Below are positions 51,227 to 59,546 of a stretch of 59,546 nucleotides of DNA, piece by piece. This DNA is from an uncultured Clostridia bacterium. Its GTDB lineage: Bacteria > Bacillota > Clostridia > Oscillospirales > Acutalibacteraceae. Position 1 is the stretch's first letter, and each line of letters begins with the position of its first letter. Both the position numbers and the translations under genes were made by a program. The notes under the pieces were generated by a model. It was not told the origin of the DNA and searched no databases. It saw only the letters and a list, made by a program, of their open reading frames with translations. The stretch is taken from positions 1-59,546 of the forward strand of contig CALEHY010000005.1 in assembly GCA_937876375.1 (NCBI GenBank), given 5' to 3'.

Positions 51227-54200
51227 ATGAAAAAAGTATTAAGAAAATATGTTGCGTTATTAATATCGGTATTAATGGTTTTGAGCTCATTGCCATTAAC
51301 AGCTCTTGGCGCAGAGTCCGCATTATCGCCTAATGCAGTTGGTTGCTTATGCTATAATGAAAGTCGTTGGAGCAGCCCAAATGCTAATATCGTTAATGAT
51401 GGTGCAGCAAATAATTTTTCAATGGGTTATGTTAAGTTTGATATTAGTGGGCTTTCTGGAAAGCATATCACTAATGCTGTATATCAGATGGTATCAGCTT
51501 CAACACCTCATAATGGATCAACAGGTTTGTCTGTTTATTGGGTAGGTAATTCCAATATGGATAGTATTGGTGATAATGTCGGCACAGTTAATACTAGCCA
51601 TGCTGTATATACTAATGTTATAAATGCTGGCTCAACTGGTAATCAGAGACTTGACCTTGTAAGAACCTATTTCGATTTGCAAAAGATTGCTGATTTTGAC
51701 ACAAGTCAGTTGTCAAGTGGTAGCAGAAACAATATTAATTTTACTGCTCAGTTAAATGCCGCAATTGATGCAAATAAGTCTAGCTTTACTCTTATGATTG
51801 TACAAAAGGGAACTAATAATCGTAGTGGTGATAGTTCTCCTTGGTCTGATACTACTATTAAGTTAGAAAAATCAAATAGTGCTACTATTTCATATGTAGA
51901 TGCCTCAAAAAATATTGGAACTTTAAATAATACCTTCTATTCTTGTATTTGTGCAGGTAACAACAATAGATTTAATTCATCTATTCAAATTTGTAATGAT
52001 GGACAGGCTGCTAGCTTTTCATATGGTTTGTGGCAATATGATATTTCCTCATTAAAATCTTCATTAGAGAATAATTCTGCTTTTTCATCAGCTTCGATGA
52101 CATTTAATATCACAGGTGTAAACAGTCCTGTTGGATTGGATTTCTATTATGCAACAAAGAATAATGGTAATCTTTCATCTATTAGTACAACAAACAATCC
52201 AGCTGGTGGCTCTGTTTCTGGAGATGAAAATGGTGGCAGACAGCGTTCAACAAATGCCGTAAATAATTATGGTGGTATATTATTAAAGTCATATCCTGCA
52301 TCAGCTCTTTCAACTGGCTCAAAGACACTCGATGTTTCTTCTGCTGTTAAATATGCTATCGATAATGATTTGAATTATGTAACTATTTTTGCTTTGCAGC
52401 CAAAAGCAGATTCAACACCTGGTGCTAGTACTTGGACAGATATTAATATCTCTAAGAGTGCAGCAAATATCACATATAAGATTAATGGCAAGGTGCCTTC
52501 TCCATATGCAAATGTTACAAAGTATGTTGATCCTAATCGTCCTGCTAATGGTACAACAACTGGTCAGCCATTTATTATTGGTGTAACTGGTGGAACTGCT
52601 TCACAGAATTTCCGTATTCCTAGTATGGTTACTCTTGATGATGGAACAATTGTTACGGCTGCTGATGACAGATGGAATACCACAGCTGATGGTGGCTGTA
52701 ATGATACTGTTGTTTCTATCTCAAAGGATAATGGCGCAACATGGAATTATTCGTTCGTAAACTATCTTGGCGATAATGGTAATGCCTTTTCAACTAGTTC
52801 TGTTGGTTTTTGTGATAGTGAAATAGCTACAGATGGAAAGAATATATATTTGCTAACAACTGTATTGCCAGCTGGTACTGGTCTGAATAGTGGTCTTACA
52901 ATGCCAAGTAATGGTGCAGTTTTGACTAATGATGGCCATTTTTGGCTTGCAACCTCAACAAATGGAAATGTTGGAAACTATGATTATGTTCTTGGCGATT
53001 TTGATGAGGATGGTTGGGCAAAGATTTACAGAGCTACTGATTCAAATGGCACAAGAGGTGATGTTGCTTCTGGTACATATAGCTGGAACAAAACCTCATT
53101 CAGTTATGAAAATGTTATCGTAGATGAGAATTATAATATTTATAACACTCTAGATAATGGTGCAACATATCAGTATCAATCAAATCTTTTCTTCAAGACA
53201 ACAATTTTCAGTGTTAGAAGAACTTCTATCTTAATGATGAGAAAATCTACTGACGGTGGCCAAACTTGGGAACAAGCAAAGCCATTACCAGTTAAAGATA
53301 GCAGTGAAAAGTTCATTGGCGTTGGACCAGGTAGAGGCGTTGTTTCTTCCGATGGAAAGTTTATTGCTTTCTCTATTTATAAGGGAGATACAGGTTTGTT
53401 TAACACTTATAATGGTGATTCTGAGAGAACAAGCATTGCATATTCAACTGATGGTGGTAACACTTGGAAGAGAACTAGTGCACTTATGGACGGTTCTTGT
53501 AGCGAAAGCCAGTTAGTTTTACTTGATGATAATACAATCCGTTGCTTCTTCCGTAGTGATTACGGTACAGTAGTCTATAAAGACGCTATAAGAAATGGCG
53601 ATACTGTTAGCTGGAAGTCTGGTGGCAATGTAGATGTCACTGGTTGTACAAAGACTAGCAAGTGCCAGATTTCTGCTATTAAGTACAGCAAGAAAATTGA
53701 TGGCAAAACAGTTTTATTTGTTAGCACACCAAGCAACTCTGGAACCTCTAGACAGAATGGTGTTATCTATACTGTATTTTTGAATGATGATTATACTGTG
53801 GCAAGCACAAAGAAATACCAAATCAATACAGGCAAATTTGAGTACTCTTGTTTGACTGAGCTTGCAGATGGTAGAATTGCAGATTTGTACGAGGATTCAA
53901 ACACTATGACCTACAAGGCATTTTCTGTGTTTGATTTGTGTGGTAGTTATCCAGAGGCTTCTAGTGATAATACCGATCCTTCAACTGTTCAGCAAGATAG
54001 CTTTTCTAGTGTTTATGATTCAACTCATAGCTATTCAAGTCCTTTGAGCATTGCAAACACACTATATATTTATTCAGAAAATAGTAGAAATGAGTCAGTG
54101 ATTTCTGGTAGCTTTGCTCATGGTTCAACATATATAGCAATTAATGGCACAGCTGGCGCATTTGGCTCAACAACTAAAACCACAATAAATATTAGAGCTA

Positions 54201-57148
54201 CAAATCTTGGCTCAGGTTACGATAATACTTTTTATATTTATGACTCTAGCAATCGTGCTGTACATTTTGATACTACAAACAAAAAGTATAATCGTTGCTC
54301 AAGCTATTCAGTATCTGGTCATGAACAAAATCATGCTATGTATATTTATAAGGTAAATGGTTATACAACAAATGGTGGAATAAAGGGTCTATATAGAGTC
54401 AGTTCCTTGAATGATATCACTGATGGAGATCAGCTATTATTTGTTCATCCAGACTGTGATTACTCTTCTGTAAATAGCAGCACAACTTATTATTGTATCT
54501 ATCCATCAACAAGTTCAAATCTTGGTAATCATAATGGTAAGATCGGTAATAGCGTACTCAATAACACAAAACCTACTGTTAGCGCAAGCACAATTAATGA
54601 AATCAACAGTTTAATTAATCATGGTGCTTATACTGGCTCTGCTACAAGAGCTGCTGATGGCTCATATTCAACCTCATCATTGAAGAATGGTGATGAGTTG
54701 AGTGGTTGCTTGTGGACATATGGTACTGGACCTAATGCGTCTTATTATACAAGAGGAAATAATAACTATTGGGAGGCTCAATTGGTTGTCGGTTCTGCAA
54801 CCTTCCTATATGATGGAACTACACCGATGTCATCGATGGTTAGCTGTTATTTTTGGGATCCATCTGGTGGTTGGCCTAGTTATACATGGTATAATCATAA
54901 AGGTATTAGTACAACTTGTACCACTGATTCAATTCAATTGAAACATTATTGGCATGGTGTTGATATTGTAGCTGGTAAAAGTGGTAGATACGTTACCTCT
55001 ACAGGATGTTATATGAACTATGTTAATAGTTGTACCTTGCCGGGTACTTCGCCTACAATGAACTTTACAGATAAGGATCAATATGCATATTTTTCAAATG
55101 CATTTTATATTAATCCTGATAGTCTTAGTGATTTGAGCACTTCTAATACAATGAAGCAGATTACCTCCACATCATGGACCTTCTATGTCGGTGATAACAG
55201 TGGTAATACAAACACTAACTCTAATTTTAAGGGTTCAGTAACTACAAACGGTGGAACTACTTTAACTATCCTTAACTATAAGCCTATTAAGGATGCTATT
55301 CCATCAATTAAGTCATTCTATGAGAATAATGTAAAGGGAAAGGAATCATACTATACTACTGATTCTTTGAATGCTTATTACAATGCTATCAAGGCGGTAT
55401 ATTTTGATCCAAATAGCTACTTTGATACATCTAGCACTAATGGTAACAATTATTCTGGTTGTCAGACAGCGTTGAATAGCGCTATTTCTCAAATTGATAT
55501 TGCAAAGGGAACAGGGCTTGTAAAACGTCAGGTTAAGCTTTCATTTGTTAACAAATCTGGTGTAAAGTATTATTACTATAATATTGGTGATAGCGTTACT
55601 TTACCTAAAAATTCAAGCGATATGATTGAGACCACCTCAAGTGATGAAACTCATAATGTTGTTTCTTATTCATGGAATGGCATTTCTGCTCCAGCTGTTG
55701 CTACTGAGGATATGTCATATTTTGAGCAGGTAGACCATAAGACTCCACAGGCTCATAATCTATCTAATGATTATCACGAAGCTAGTGGCGATATGAATGG
55801 TTATACAGTCTCAACATGCTCTATTTGTGAATATAGTGCCATAAAATATGACACTCAGGATTGGTCAGCATATGATGCAGCAGTCATTGAGGCTAATGAT
55901 AATATTGCTAATAATGCAAAATATACTGCAGAATCAATTGGTGAGTATTCTGTAGTAATTAATGGAATTATTGCTGATATTACTTCTGGTGACGAAACAA
56001 AGTCAGAAACATTTATTAAAACAAAGACAGAAGAAATCCTTTCATCAGCTAGCATTTTAGTTTTGAATAGATATTCTGTTATGTTTGACTACGAAGTGCC
56101 TGGAAAACCTGTTTCAAGCAAAACATTTGAGAATGTTGAGTATGGTACAGAAATAGCTTTAGAAGTTCCAGAGTCAGCAGGTTCAGTATACAAGTGGACT
56201 AGATCAATTGGTGATAAGGACACTGGCCTTGCAGAAAACAGACAGAGCATAAAGATTGTTGTTACTGCTAATGCAAAATATACAGCTTATGTTGCTGATA
56301 AAACCACAACTCAAGAGAATACTCACGTGGTTGCTGTATATACAAAGGGTGGTAGAATTACTGATATTTTATATGTAAAACATGGTGAGTCAATCAGCAT
56401 TAACAACACAAATGGTGCTGTAACATACAATGGTCGCACAGTAACACCTATCAAGACTCCTTGCTACAAGATTACTGGCTACAGAGTCGGTAATACTGAT
56501 ATCGGCACAGAGTACACTGTTACTCACGATGTAAATCTTGCTCCTGTTTATAGCCCAATTAATGCAATCACCGTTGCTATTGATAATGCTCAAAATGCTG
56601 GTAACGCTAAGTTTGCCAATGATACATATTCATATGAGCCAAACTGGGATGAGAAGATAACAATTGATGCAGATTCAGAGGTTGTTTGGCTTGTAAATAG
56701 TGTTCCTGTAGCTCAGGGTACTTCTTATACATTCCGCGCAACAAGTTCAATTACTATCACAACAATGTCGTTATCTGTATTTACACTCATTAATGCTGGT
56801 AGGAATCCATCAGGCTCTATCATTACATTTGCTGGCTATGAGTCATCAACTCGTAAGGTTAGAGTAGCTGCTTCTACATTCACTAATAGCTCAAGAGTTA
56901 TTAAGGAGCAGGGTATCTTCGTTGCTACTTCAAATGATGCTGGCAAGACATTTACAGCTGATGAGGTTAAGGCTGGCAGAAACTTCGCTGCCACAAACAC
57001 AACTGATACACTCGATCAGTTCTCATTCACATTGAATGTATCAACAACTTCAACTGTTAAGAAGTTCGGTATTCTTTCATATGTAATTTATGAGGGTGAT
57101 GACACAGTTTACTACAGTGCTACACCAACTAATGTTACAGTAGAATAA
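51227..57148 (+). CDS. Large secreted multidomain GH33 sialidase
   Basis: The 1973-aa protein has a signal peptide (1-29, cut after TALGA). Two related N-terminal beta-rich modules follow (about 35-225 and 229-420), each with a NDG...YDIS-type core. Residues 455-905 are a GH33 sialidase: FRIP with Arg463, Asp-boxes SKDNGATW (499), STDGGQTW (674) and STDGGNTW (740), Glu760 in CSESQ, Arg776, Arg842 and Tyr873 in FEYSC, i.e. the Arg triad and the catalytic Glu-Tyr pair. An insertion lies between the first two Asp-boxes. Later parts include a helical FIVAR-like region around FDPNSYFDTS, a CSIC pair module and repeat-like domains. No LPXTG, membrane tail or dockerin is seen. GGAGG precedes the ATG. 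It frees sialic acid from host or dietary glycans. Confidence 0.92.
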   Translation: MKKVLRKYVALLISVLMVLSSLPLTALGAESALSPNAVGCLCYNESRWSSPNANIVNDGAANNFSMGYVKFDISGLSGKHITNAVYQMVSASTPHNGSTGLSVYWVGNSNMDSIGDNVGTVNTSHAVYTNVINAGSTGNQRLDLVRTYFDLQKIADFDTSQLSSGSRNNINFTAQLNAAIDANKSSFTLMIVQKGTNNRSGDSSPWSDTTIKLEKSNSATISYVDASKNIGTLNNTFYSCICAGNNNRFNSSIQICNDGQAASFSYGLWQYDISSLKSSLENNSAFSSASMTFNITGVNSPVGLDFYYATKNNGNLSSISTTNNPAGGSVSGDENGGRQRSTNAVNNYGGILLKSYPASALSTGSKTLDVSSAVKYAIDNDLNYVTIFALQPKADSTPGASTWTDINISKSAANITYKINGKVPSPYANVTKYVDPNRPANGTTTGQPFIIGVTGGTASQNFRIPSMVTLDDGTIVTAADDRWNTTADGGCNDTVVSISKDNGATWNYSFVNYLGDNGNAFSTSSVGFCDSEIATDGKNIYLLTTVLPAGTGLNSGLTMPSNGAVLTNDGHFWLATSTNGNVGNYDYVLGDFDEDGWAKIYRATDSNGTRGDVASGTYSWNKTSFSYENVIVDENYNIYNTLDNGATYQYQSNLFFKTTIFSVRRTSILMMRKSTDGGQTWEQAKPLPVKDSSEKFIGVGPGRGVVSSDGKFIAFSIYKGDTGLFNTYNGDSERTSIAYSTDGGNTWKRTSALMDGSCSESQLVLLDDNTIRCFFRSDYGTVVYKDAIRNGDTVSWKSGGNVDVTGCTKTSKCQISAIKYSKKIDGKTVLFVSTPSNSGTSRQNGVIYTVFLNDDYTVASTKKYQINTGKFEYSCLTELADGRIADLYEDSNTMTYKAFSVFDLCGSYPEASSDNTDPSTVQQDSFSSVYDSTHSYSSPLSIANTLYIYSENSRNESVISGSFAHGSTYIAINGTAGAFGSTTKTTINIRATNLGSGYDNTFYIYDSSNRAVHFDTTNKKYNRCSSYSVSGHEQNHAMYIYKVNGYTTNGGIKGLYRVSSLNDITDGDQLLFVHPDCDYSSVNSSTTYYCIYPSTSSNLGNHNGKIGNSVLNNTKPTVSASTINEINSLINHGAYTGSATRAADGSYSTSSLKNGDELSGCLWTYGTGPNASYYTRGNNNYWEAQLVVGSATFLYDGTTPMSSMVSCYFWDPSGGWPSYTWYNHKGISTTCTTDSIQLKHYWHGVDIVAGKSGRYVTSTGCYMNYVNSCTLPGTSPTMNFTDKDQYAYFSNAFYINPDSLSDLSTSNTMKQITSTSWTFYVGDNSGNTNTNSNFKGSVTTNGGTTLTILNYKPIKDAIPSIKSFYENNVKGKESYYTTDSLNAYYNAIKAVYFDPNSYFDTSSTNGNNYSGCQTALNSAISQIDIAKGTGLVKRQVKLSFVNKSGVKYYYYNIGDSVTLPKNSSDMIETTSSDETHNVVSYSWNGISAPAVATEDMSYFEQVDHKTPQAHNLSNDYHEASGDMNGYTVSTCSICEYSAIKYDTQDWSAYDAAVIEANDNIANNAKYTAESIGEYSVVINGIIADITSGDETKSETFIKTKTEEILSSASILVLNRYSVMFDYEVPGKPVSSKTFENVEYGTEIALEVPESAGSVYKWTRSIGDKDTGLAENRQSIKIVVTANAKYTAYVADKTTTQENTHVVAVYTKGGRITDILYVKHGESISINNTNGAVTYNGRTVTPIKTPCYKITGYRVGNTDIGTEYTVTHDVNLAPVYSPINAITVAIDNAQNAGNAKFANDTYSYEPNWDEKITIDADSEVVWLVNSVPVAQGTSYTFRATSSITITTMSLSVFTLINAGRNPSGSIITFAGYESSTRKVRVAASTFTNSSRVIKEQGIFVATSNDAGKTFTADEVKAGRNFAATNTTDTLDQFSFTLNVSTTSTVKKFGILSYVIYEGDDTVYYSATPTNVTVE

Positions 57149-57164
57149 GTCAAAGGAGGGTACA

Positions 57165-57305
57165 ATGATGAATAAAAAATCTTATACCACTCCAGAAGTG
57201 GATATCGAAAAATTTTATCTTTCATCACAGGTTATGACCTTATCTGATTACTATCCAGATGATAAGGGCGGTCTTGATGAAGGCGATAACGTAATTGATT
57301 TCTAA
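57165..57305 (+). CDS. 46-aa peptide with YxxPE motif, possible leader/precursor
   Basis: An unlisted short gene sits 16 nt after the sialidase stop, with a strong AGGAGGG site before a double ATG (57165, 57168). The peptide has a basic start (MNKKS), then YTTPEVDIEKF, a middle LSSQVMTLSDYY, and an acidic, Gly/Asp-rich end. The YxxPE motif in front of a hydrophobic stretch resembles leaders recognised by PqqD-like domains in lasso-type systems, but the core features of a lasso peptide are not obvious. It lacks Cys. It is probably translated, given the ribosome site and terminator, but its function is unknown. Confidence 0.6.
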   Translation: MMNKKSYTTPEVDIEKFYLSSQVMTLSDYYPDDKGGLDEGDNVIDF

Positions 57306-57321
57306 CAGAAACAAAATAATT

Positions 57322-57354
57322 GTAAAAGGGGAAGGGAAACCTTCCTCTTTTTTG
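57322..57354 (+). terminator. Terminator after the sialidase-peptide pair
   Basis: A GGGGAAGG/CCTTCCTC-type hairpin with a GAAA loop is followed by CTTTTTTGTTT. It shows that the 46-aa peptide belongs to the sialidase transcript. Confidence 0.85.
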
Positions 57355-57376
57355 TTTAAAATTTGTTCATAAGATA

Positions 57377-57405
57377 TTGACATATAATGTAATTAATAAT
57401 ATAAT
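57377..57405 (+). promoter_or_regulatory. Consensus promoter of the second secreted protein
   Basis: Perfect TTGACA (57377-57382), 17 nt, perfect TATAAT (57400-57405). It leaves an unusually long leader of about 130 nt before the ATG at 57542. Confidence 0.85.
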
Positions 57406-57411
57406 CATTAT

Positions 57412-57541
57412 GTATAAATATGGGTTATTGTGCTATTTGGTACATACCACGCATTCCGTAAAGGTTGGTCAGATGTGAAAAAAGATAGCCTTTTCCCAGT
57501 CAAATACAAAAAATAAAACAAACTAAAATGGGGGAAATATT
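57412..57541 (+). other. Long 5' leader of the second secreted protein
   Basis: This untranslated leader contains a TGGTA-ca-TACCA palindrome (about 57438-57449) and a mixed purine/pyrimidine stretch up to TTTTCCCAGTC. It does not match any riboswitch motif I know. It may hold regulatory structure or simply be a long leader; the ribosome site is GGGGGAAA just before the ATG. Confidence 0.3.
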
Positions 57542-59546
57542 ATGATTAAAAAGTCATTTAAGAAGACTATAGCTCTATTTATTTCTATTTTAATGATTAT
57601 TTCATCTCTACCATTTGCTGCTATGACTGCCGAGGCTGCTACTGGCACTCTTACAAAGTCAGGTTTCGGTCTTGTACATGCAAATGGTAACTCATCAAGA
57701 TTTAACAATAAGATTTTCAACATTGTAAACGATCAGCAGGCTGATAATACATCAGCTGGTATCATTCAGTACAACATTTCTGGCCTTAAAGGCAAGACAA
57801 TTAAGACTGCAACTCTTAACTACAAGCTAAACAGTGCTACTGGTGATTCTGCAATTTCTGATATGGCATTCTATTATTCAACTGCTAATATCGCCGGTTA
57901 TGTATCTACAGCTGGTCACGAGACTAAGACAACATATGCTGCAGGCGCTGCAACAACCGCTAACAAGTCATTTGGTGCTGGTCTTGGTTTCTACACTGAG
58001 GATGGTATCTACAAGGTTCTTGGTTACACTAGTGCTACTGACACAAGCAACAAGACAATGGATATCAAGTCAGCTATGCAGATTTGTGCTGACTCTGGTT
58101 CAGATTATATGTATGTTGTAATCATGCATAATCACGCTGGTGGTAGTGGTAATGGTAATGGTTGGTCTGATACTAATGTTGACGCTAACAATTTCACAAT
58201 TTCATACGAAACTGACGAAAGAAATGCAGAGACATATGTTGACAACGAGATCAATTCATGGACTGGTGCAAAAGCAAATTCACTTGGTTCTTTCTCTGCT
58301 GATACAGATAACTCTTCTGTAGCAGAATACAAGAATGTATACAAGAATCTTCTATATGCCTCACACCACAATGGTGCAACAGAAAACTTTTCTGTTGATA
58401 CTGGTAACCTTTCTGATGGAAATATGGCTATTCGTTTAAGAATCTTTTATATGCCAACAGTTATGATGTGGGATAATTCAGGCGTTAATCCACAGACTTC
58501 TGCAGCATCTATCCTAAGAGCAAACGATAAGCCTTGGAACTGGGACTATAGTAACACTTCATGCTGGTATGCTGCATTTGATCAGAACGCTAACGGTCTT
58601 TCATTCAAGAACAATTATTGGATTGGTAACGATGAGCGTTTTAACATTCAGTGGTTACTACATAAGTCAGGCAACTGCTTTGCTGCAACACAAGAGTTAG
58701 GTGGAAGCAGATATAAGCAAGGTTCACAGGGTGATAAGTATTATGCTAATATTATCCAGTACAATGGTGATTTCACTGATGCATACAAGAAGATTACTCC
58801 TACATACAAAACAAAGCTAGGTAATGATAGCACAAATACAGGTGATTTGTACGGTTACACAACAAGAACACCTATTTATGTACTAAACTACAAGCTTCTA
58901 CAGAACAAGGTTGCTGATTTCAAGAGCAAGTACAGTATGTTCAAGGTTACTCAGTCAGCAAAGTGTTCTACAAAGGTTGCAAAGGTATACTCAGCTGTTC
59001 AGGCTATGATGCAGTTTGATCCAAATACTTACTTTGTTAACACTAACAATACTGGTCTTGAGAACGCTGTTAAGTCTTGCTCATCACAGATGACAACCCT
59101 TATGTCTAACTACGATACAGCTATGGCTGATCTTGAGCATAATTATGAGACAGTAGATGGCACAGCTGTTACAGCTACATGTAAGACTCCTGGTAGAACT
59201 GCTGACCAGAAGTGTAAGAATTGTGACAATGTCGTTTATGGTACAACAACTTCTGTTGATGCAAATGCTCATGACATTACAGGTGTTGAGTGGACAAAGT
59301 ATCCTGGCGATCCAAAGCACTACAAGTTATGTAACCTATGCAATACTATTGTTGAGGGTGAAGTACACTCATATAGCAATTACACAGAAACAACAGCAGC
59401 AACATGCGATTCAAATGCAATAGAGACAGGTACATGCGTATGCGGTGCTACTGATGAGAGAGAAGTAGCTGATTCAAAGTCAGAGCACACACCAGGTTCA
59501 ACTGTTAGAGAGAATGTTATTGCTCCAACAGCAACACAGTCTGGTT
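57542..59546 (+). CDS. Secreted modular surface protein, 3' end beyond the window
   Basis: The reading frame is open from the ATG at 57542 to the window end (668 codons), so the gene is partial. It starts with a signal peptide (about 1-32, MTAEA end). Residues 33-220 repeat the NDQQ...YNISGLKGK module found twice at the start of the neighbouring sialidase. A middle domain follows (about 225-460), then a FIVAR-like helical region with FDPNTYFVN resembling the sialidase's FDPNSYFDTS stretch, and Cys-pair modules (CKNC, CNLC, CVCG). No sialidase Asp-box or GH motif is seen in the visible part. It is probably a paralog in architecture and a partner for glycan binding or surface display. Confidence 0.85.
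   Translation, partial: MIKKSFKKTIALFISILMIISSLPFAAMTAEAATGTLTKSGFGLVHANGNSSRFNNKIFNIVNDQQADNTSAGIIQYNISGLKGKTIKTATLNYKLNSATGDSAISDMAFYYSTANIAGYVSTAGHETKTTYAAGAATTANKSFGAGLGFYTEDGIYKVLGYTSATDTSNKTMDIKSAMQICADSGSDYMYVVIMHNHAGGSGNGNGWSDTNVDANNFTISYETDERNAETYVDNEINSWTGAKANSLGSFSADTDNSSVAEYKNVYKNLLYASHHNGATENFSVDTGNLSDGNMAIRLRIFYMPTVMMWDNSGVNPQTSAASILRANDKPWNWDYSNTSCWYAAFDQNANGLSFKNNYWIGNDERFNIQWLLHKSGNCFAATQELGGSRYKQGSQGDKYYANIIQYNGDFTDAYKKITPTYKTKLGNDSTNTGDLYGYTTRTPIYVLNYKLLQNKVADFKSKYSMFKVTQSAKCSTKVAKVYSAVQAMMQFDPNTYFVNTNNTGLENAVKSCSSQMTTLMSNYDTAMADLEHNYETVDGTAVTATCKTPGRTADQKCKNCDNVVYGTTTSVDANAHDITGVEWTKYPGDPKHYKLCNLCNTIVEGEVHSYSNYTETTAATCDSNAIETGTCVCGATDEREVADSKSEHTPGSTVRENVIAPTATQSG

Noticed and set aside
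51227..57148. Frameshift or fusion in the very long sialidase gene
   Set aside because: The frame is open throughout, codon use is even, and modules repeat in the neighbouring protein, so the length is genuine.

Overview
The window is chromosomal DNA from a spore-forming, low-to-moderate GC Firmicute. The best guess is a gut clostridium of the Ruminococcaceae/Oscillospiraceae type. Support: an intact sporulation sigma factor gene (sigK), the housekeeping order plsX-rnc-radical SAM-smc-ftsY, strong GGAGG-type ribosome sites, TTGACA/TATAAT promoters, a biotin ECF transporter, wall-teichoic-like genes and several secreted or intracellular glycoside hydrolases. The species cannot be named from the sequence alone. 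I see no tRNA, rRNA, CRISPR array, transposase or prophage.

1-9.4 kb is mostly minus strand: a stand-alone E2-type acyltransferase with an XRE/membrane regulator; a SulP transporter overlapping trmB; bioY under a well-formed BirA operator; a two-gene membrane operon that includes a sortase-like protein lacking the catalytic His; sigK on the plus strand; then a DUF4430 lipoprotein and an HPr-kinase-like ATPase that overlap by 4 nt. 9.5-27.2 kb is one long plus-strand housekeeping block for RNA methylation, DNA uptake, topology, tRNA modification, phospholipid synthesis, RNase III, chromosome condensation, protein targeting, nucleotide clean-up, ribosome assembly, NAD synthesis and leucyl-tRNA synthetase. 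Many genes overlap by 1-8 nt.

27.3-33 kb holds an AT-rich orphan membrane gene, a cluster of three palindromic repeats, and a minus-strand carbohydrate operon (carboxylesterase, GH31, GH18-type lipoprotein). An SmtB-type metal regulator diverges from it. 33.5-44.2 kb runs plus strand: glyA, CDP-glycerol polymer genes, aminotransferase, trpS, Na/Pi transporter, GH28, an N-acetylhexosamine-kinase-like gene and an RNA m5U methyltransferase. A 438-bp intergenic stretch then contains a long inverted-repeat element with two strong internal hairpins.

44.7-51.1 kb is an operon of a FAD enzyme, a PqqD-like protein, a PF14907-type nucleotidyltransferase, lepA, a PAP2 phosphatase and uppP. 51.2 kb to the end holds a 1973-aa secreted GH33 sialidase, an unlisted 46-aa peptide with a YxxPE motif, and the first 668 residues of a second secreted protein that shares modules with the sialidase. 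The most interesting possibility is a dispersed RiPP-like system: the peptide, the PqqD-like carrier, the nucleotidyltransferase and the HPr-kinase-like protein are all part types found in Firmicute lasso-peptide clusters. The core cyclase and peptidase are absent from this window, so this is a hypothesis.
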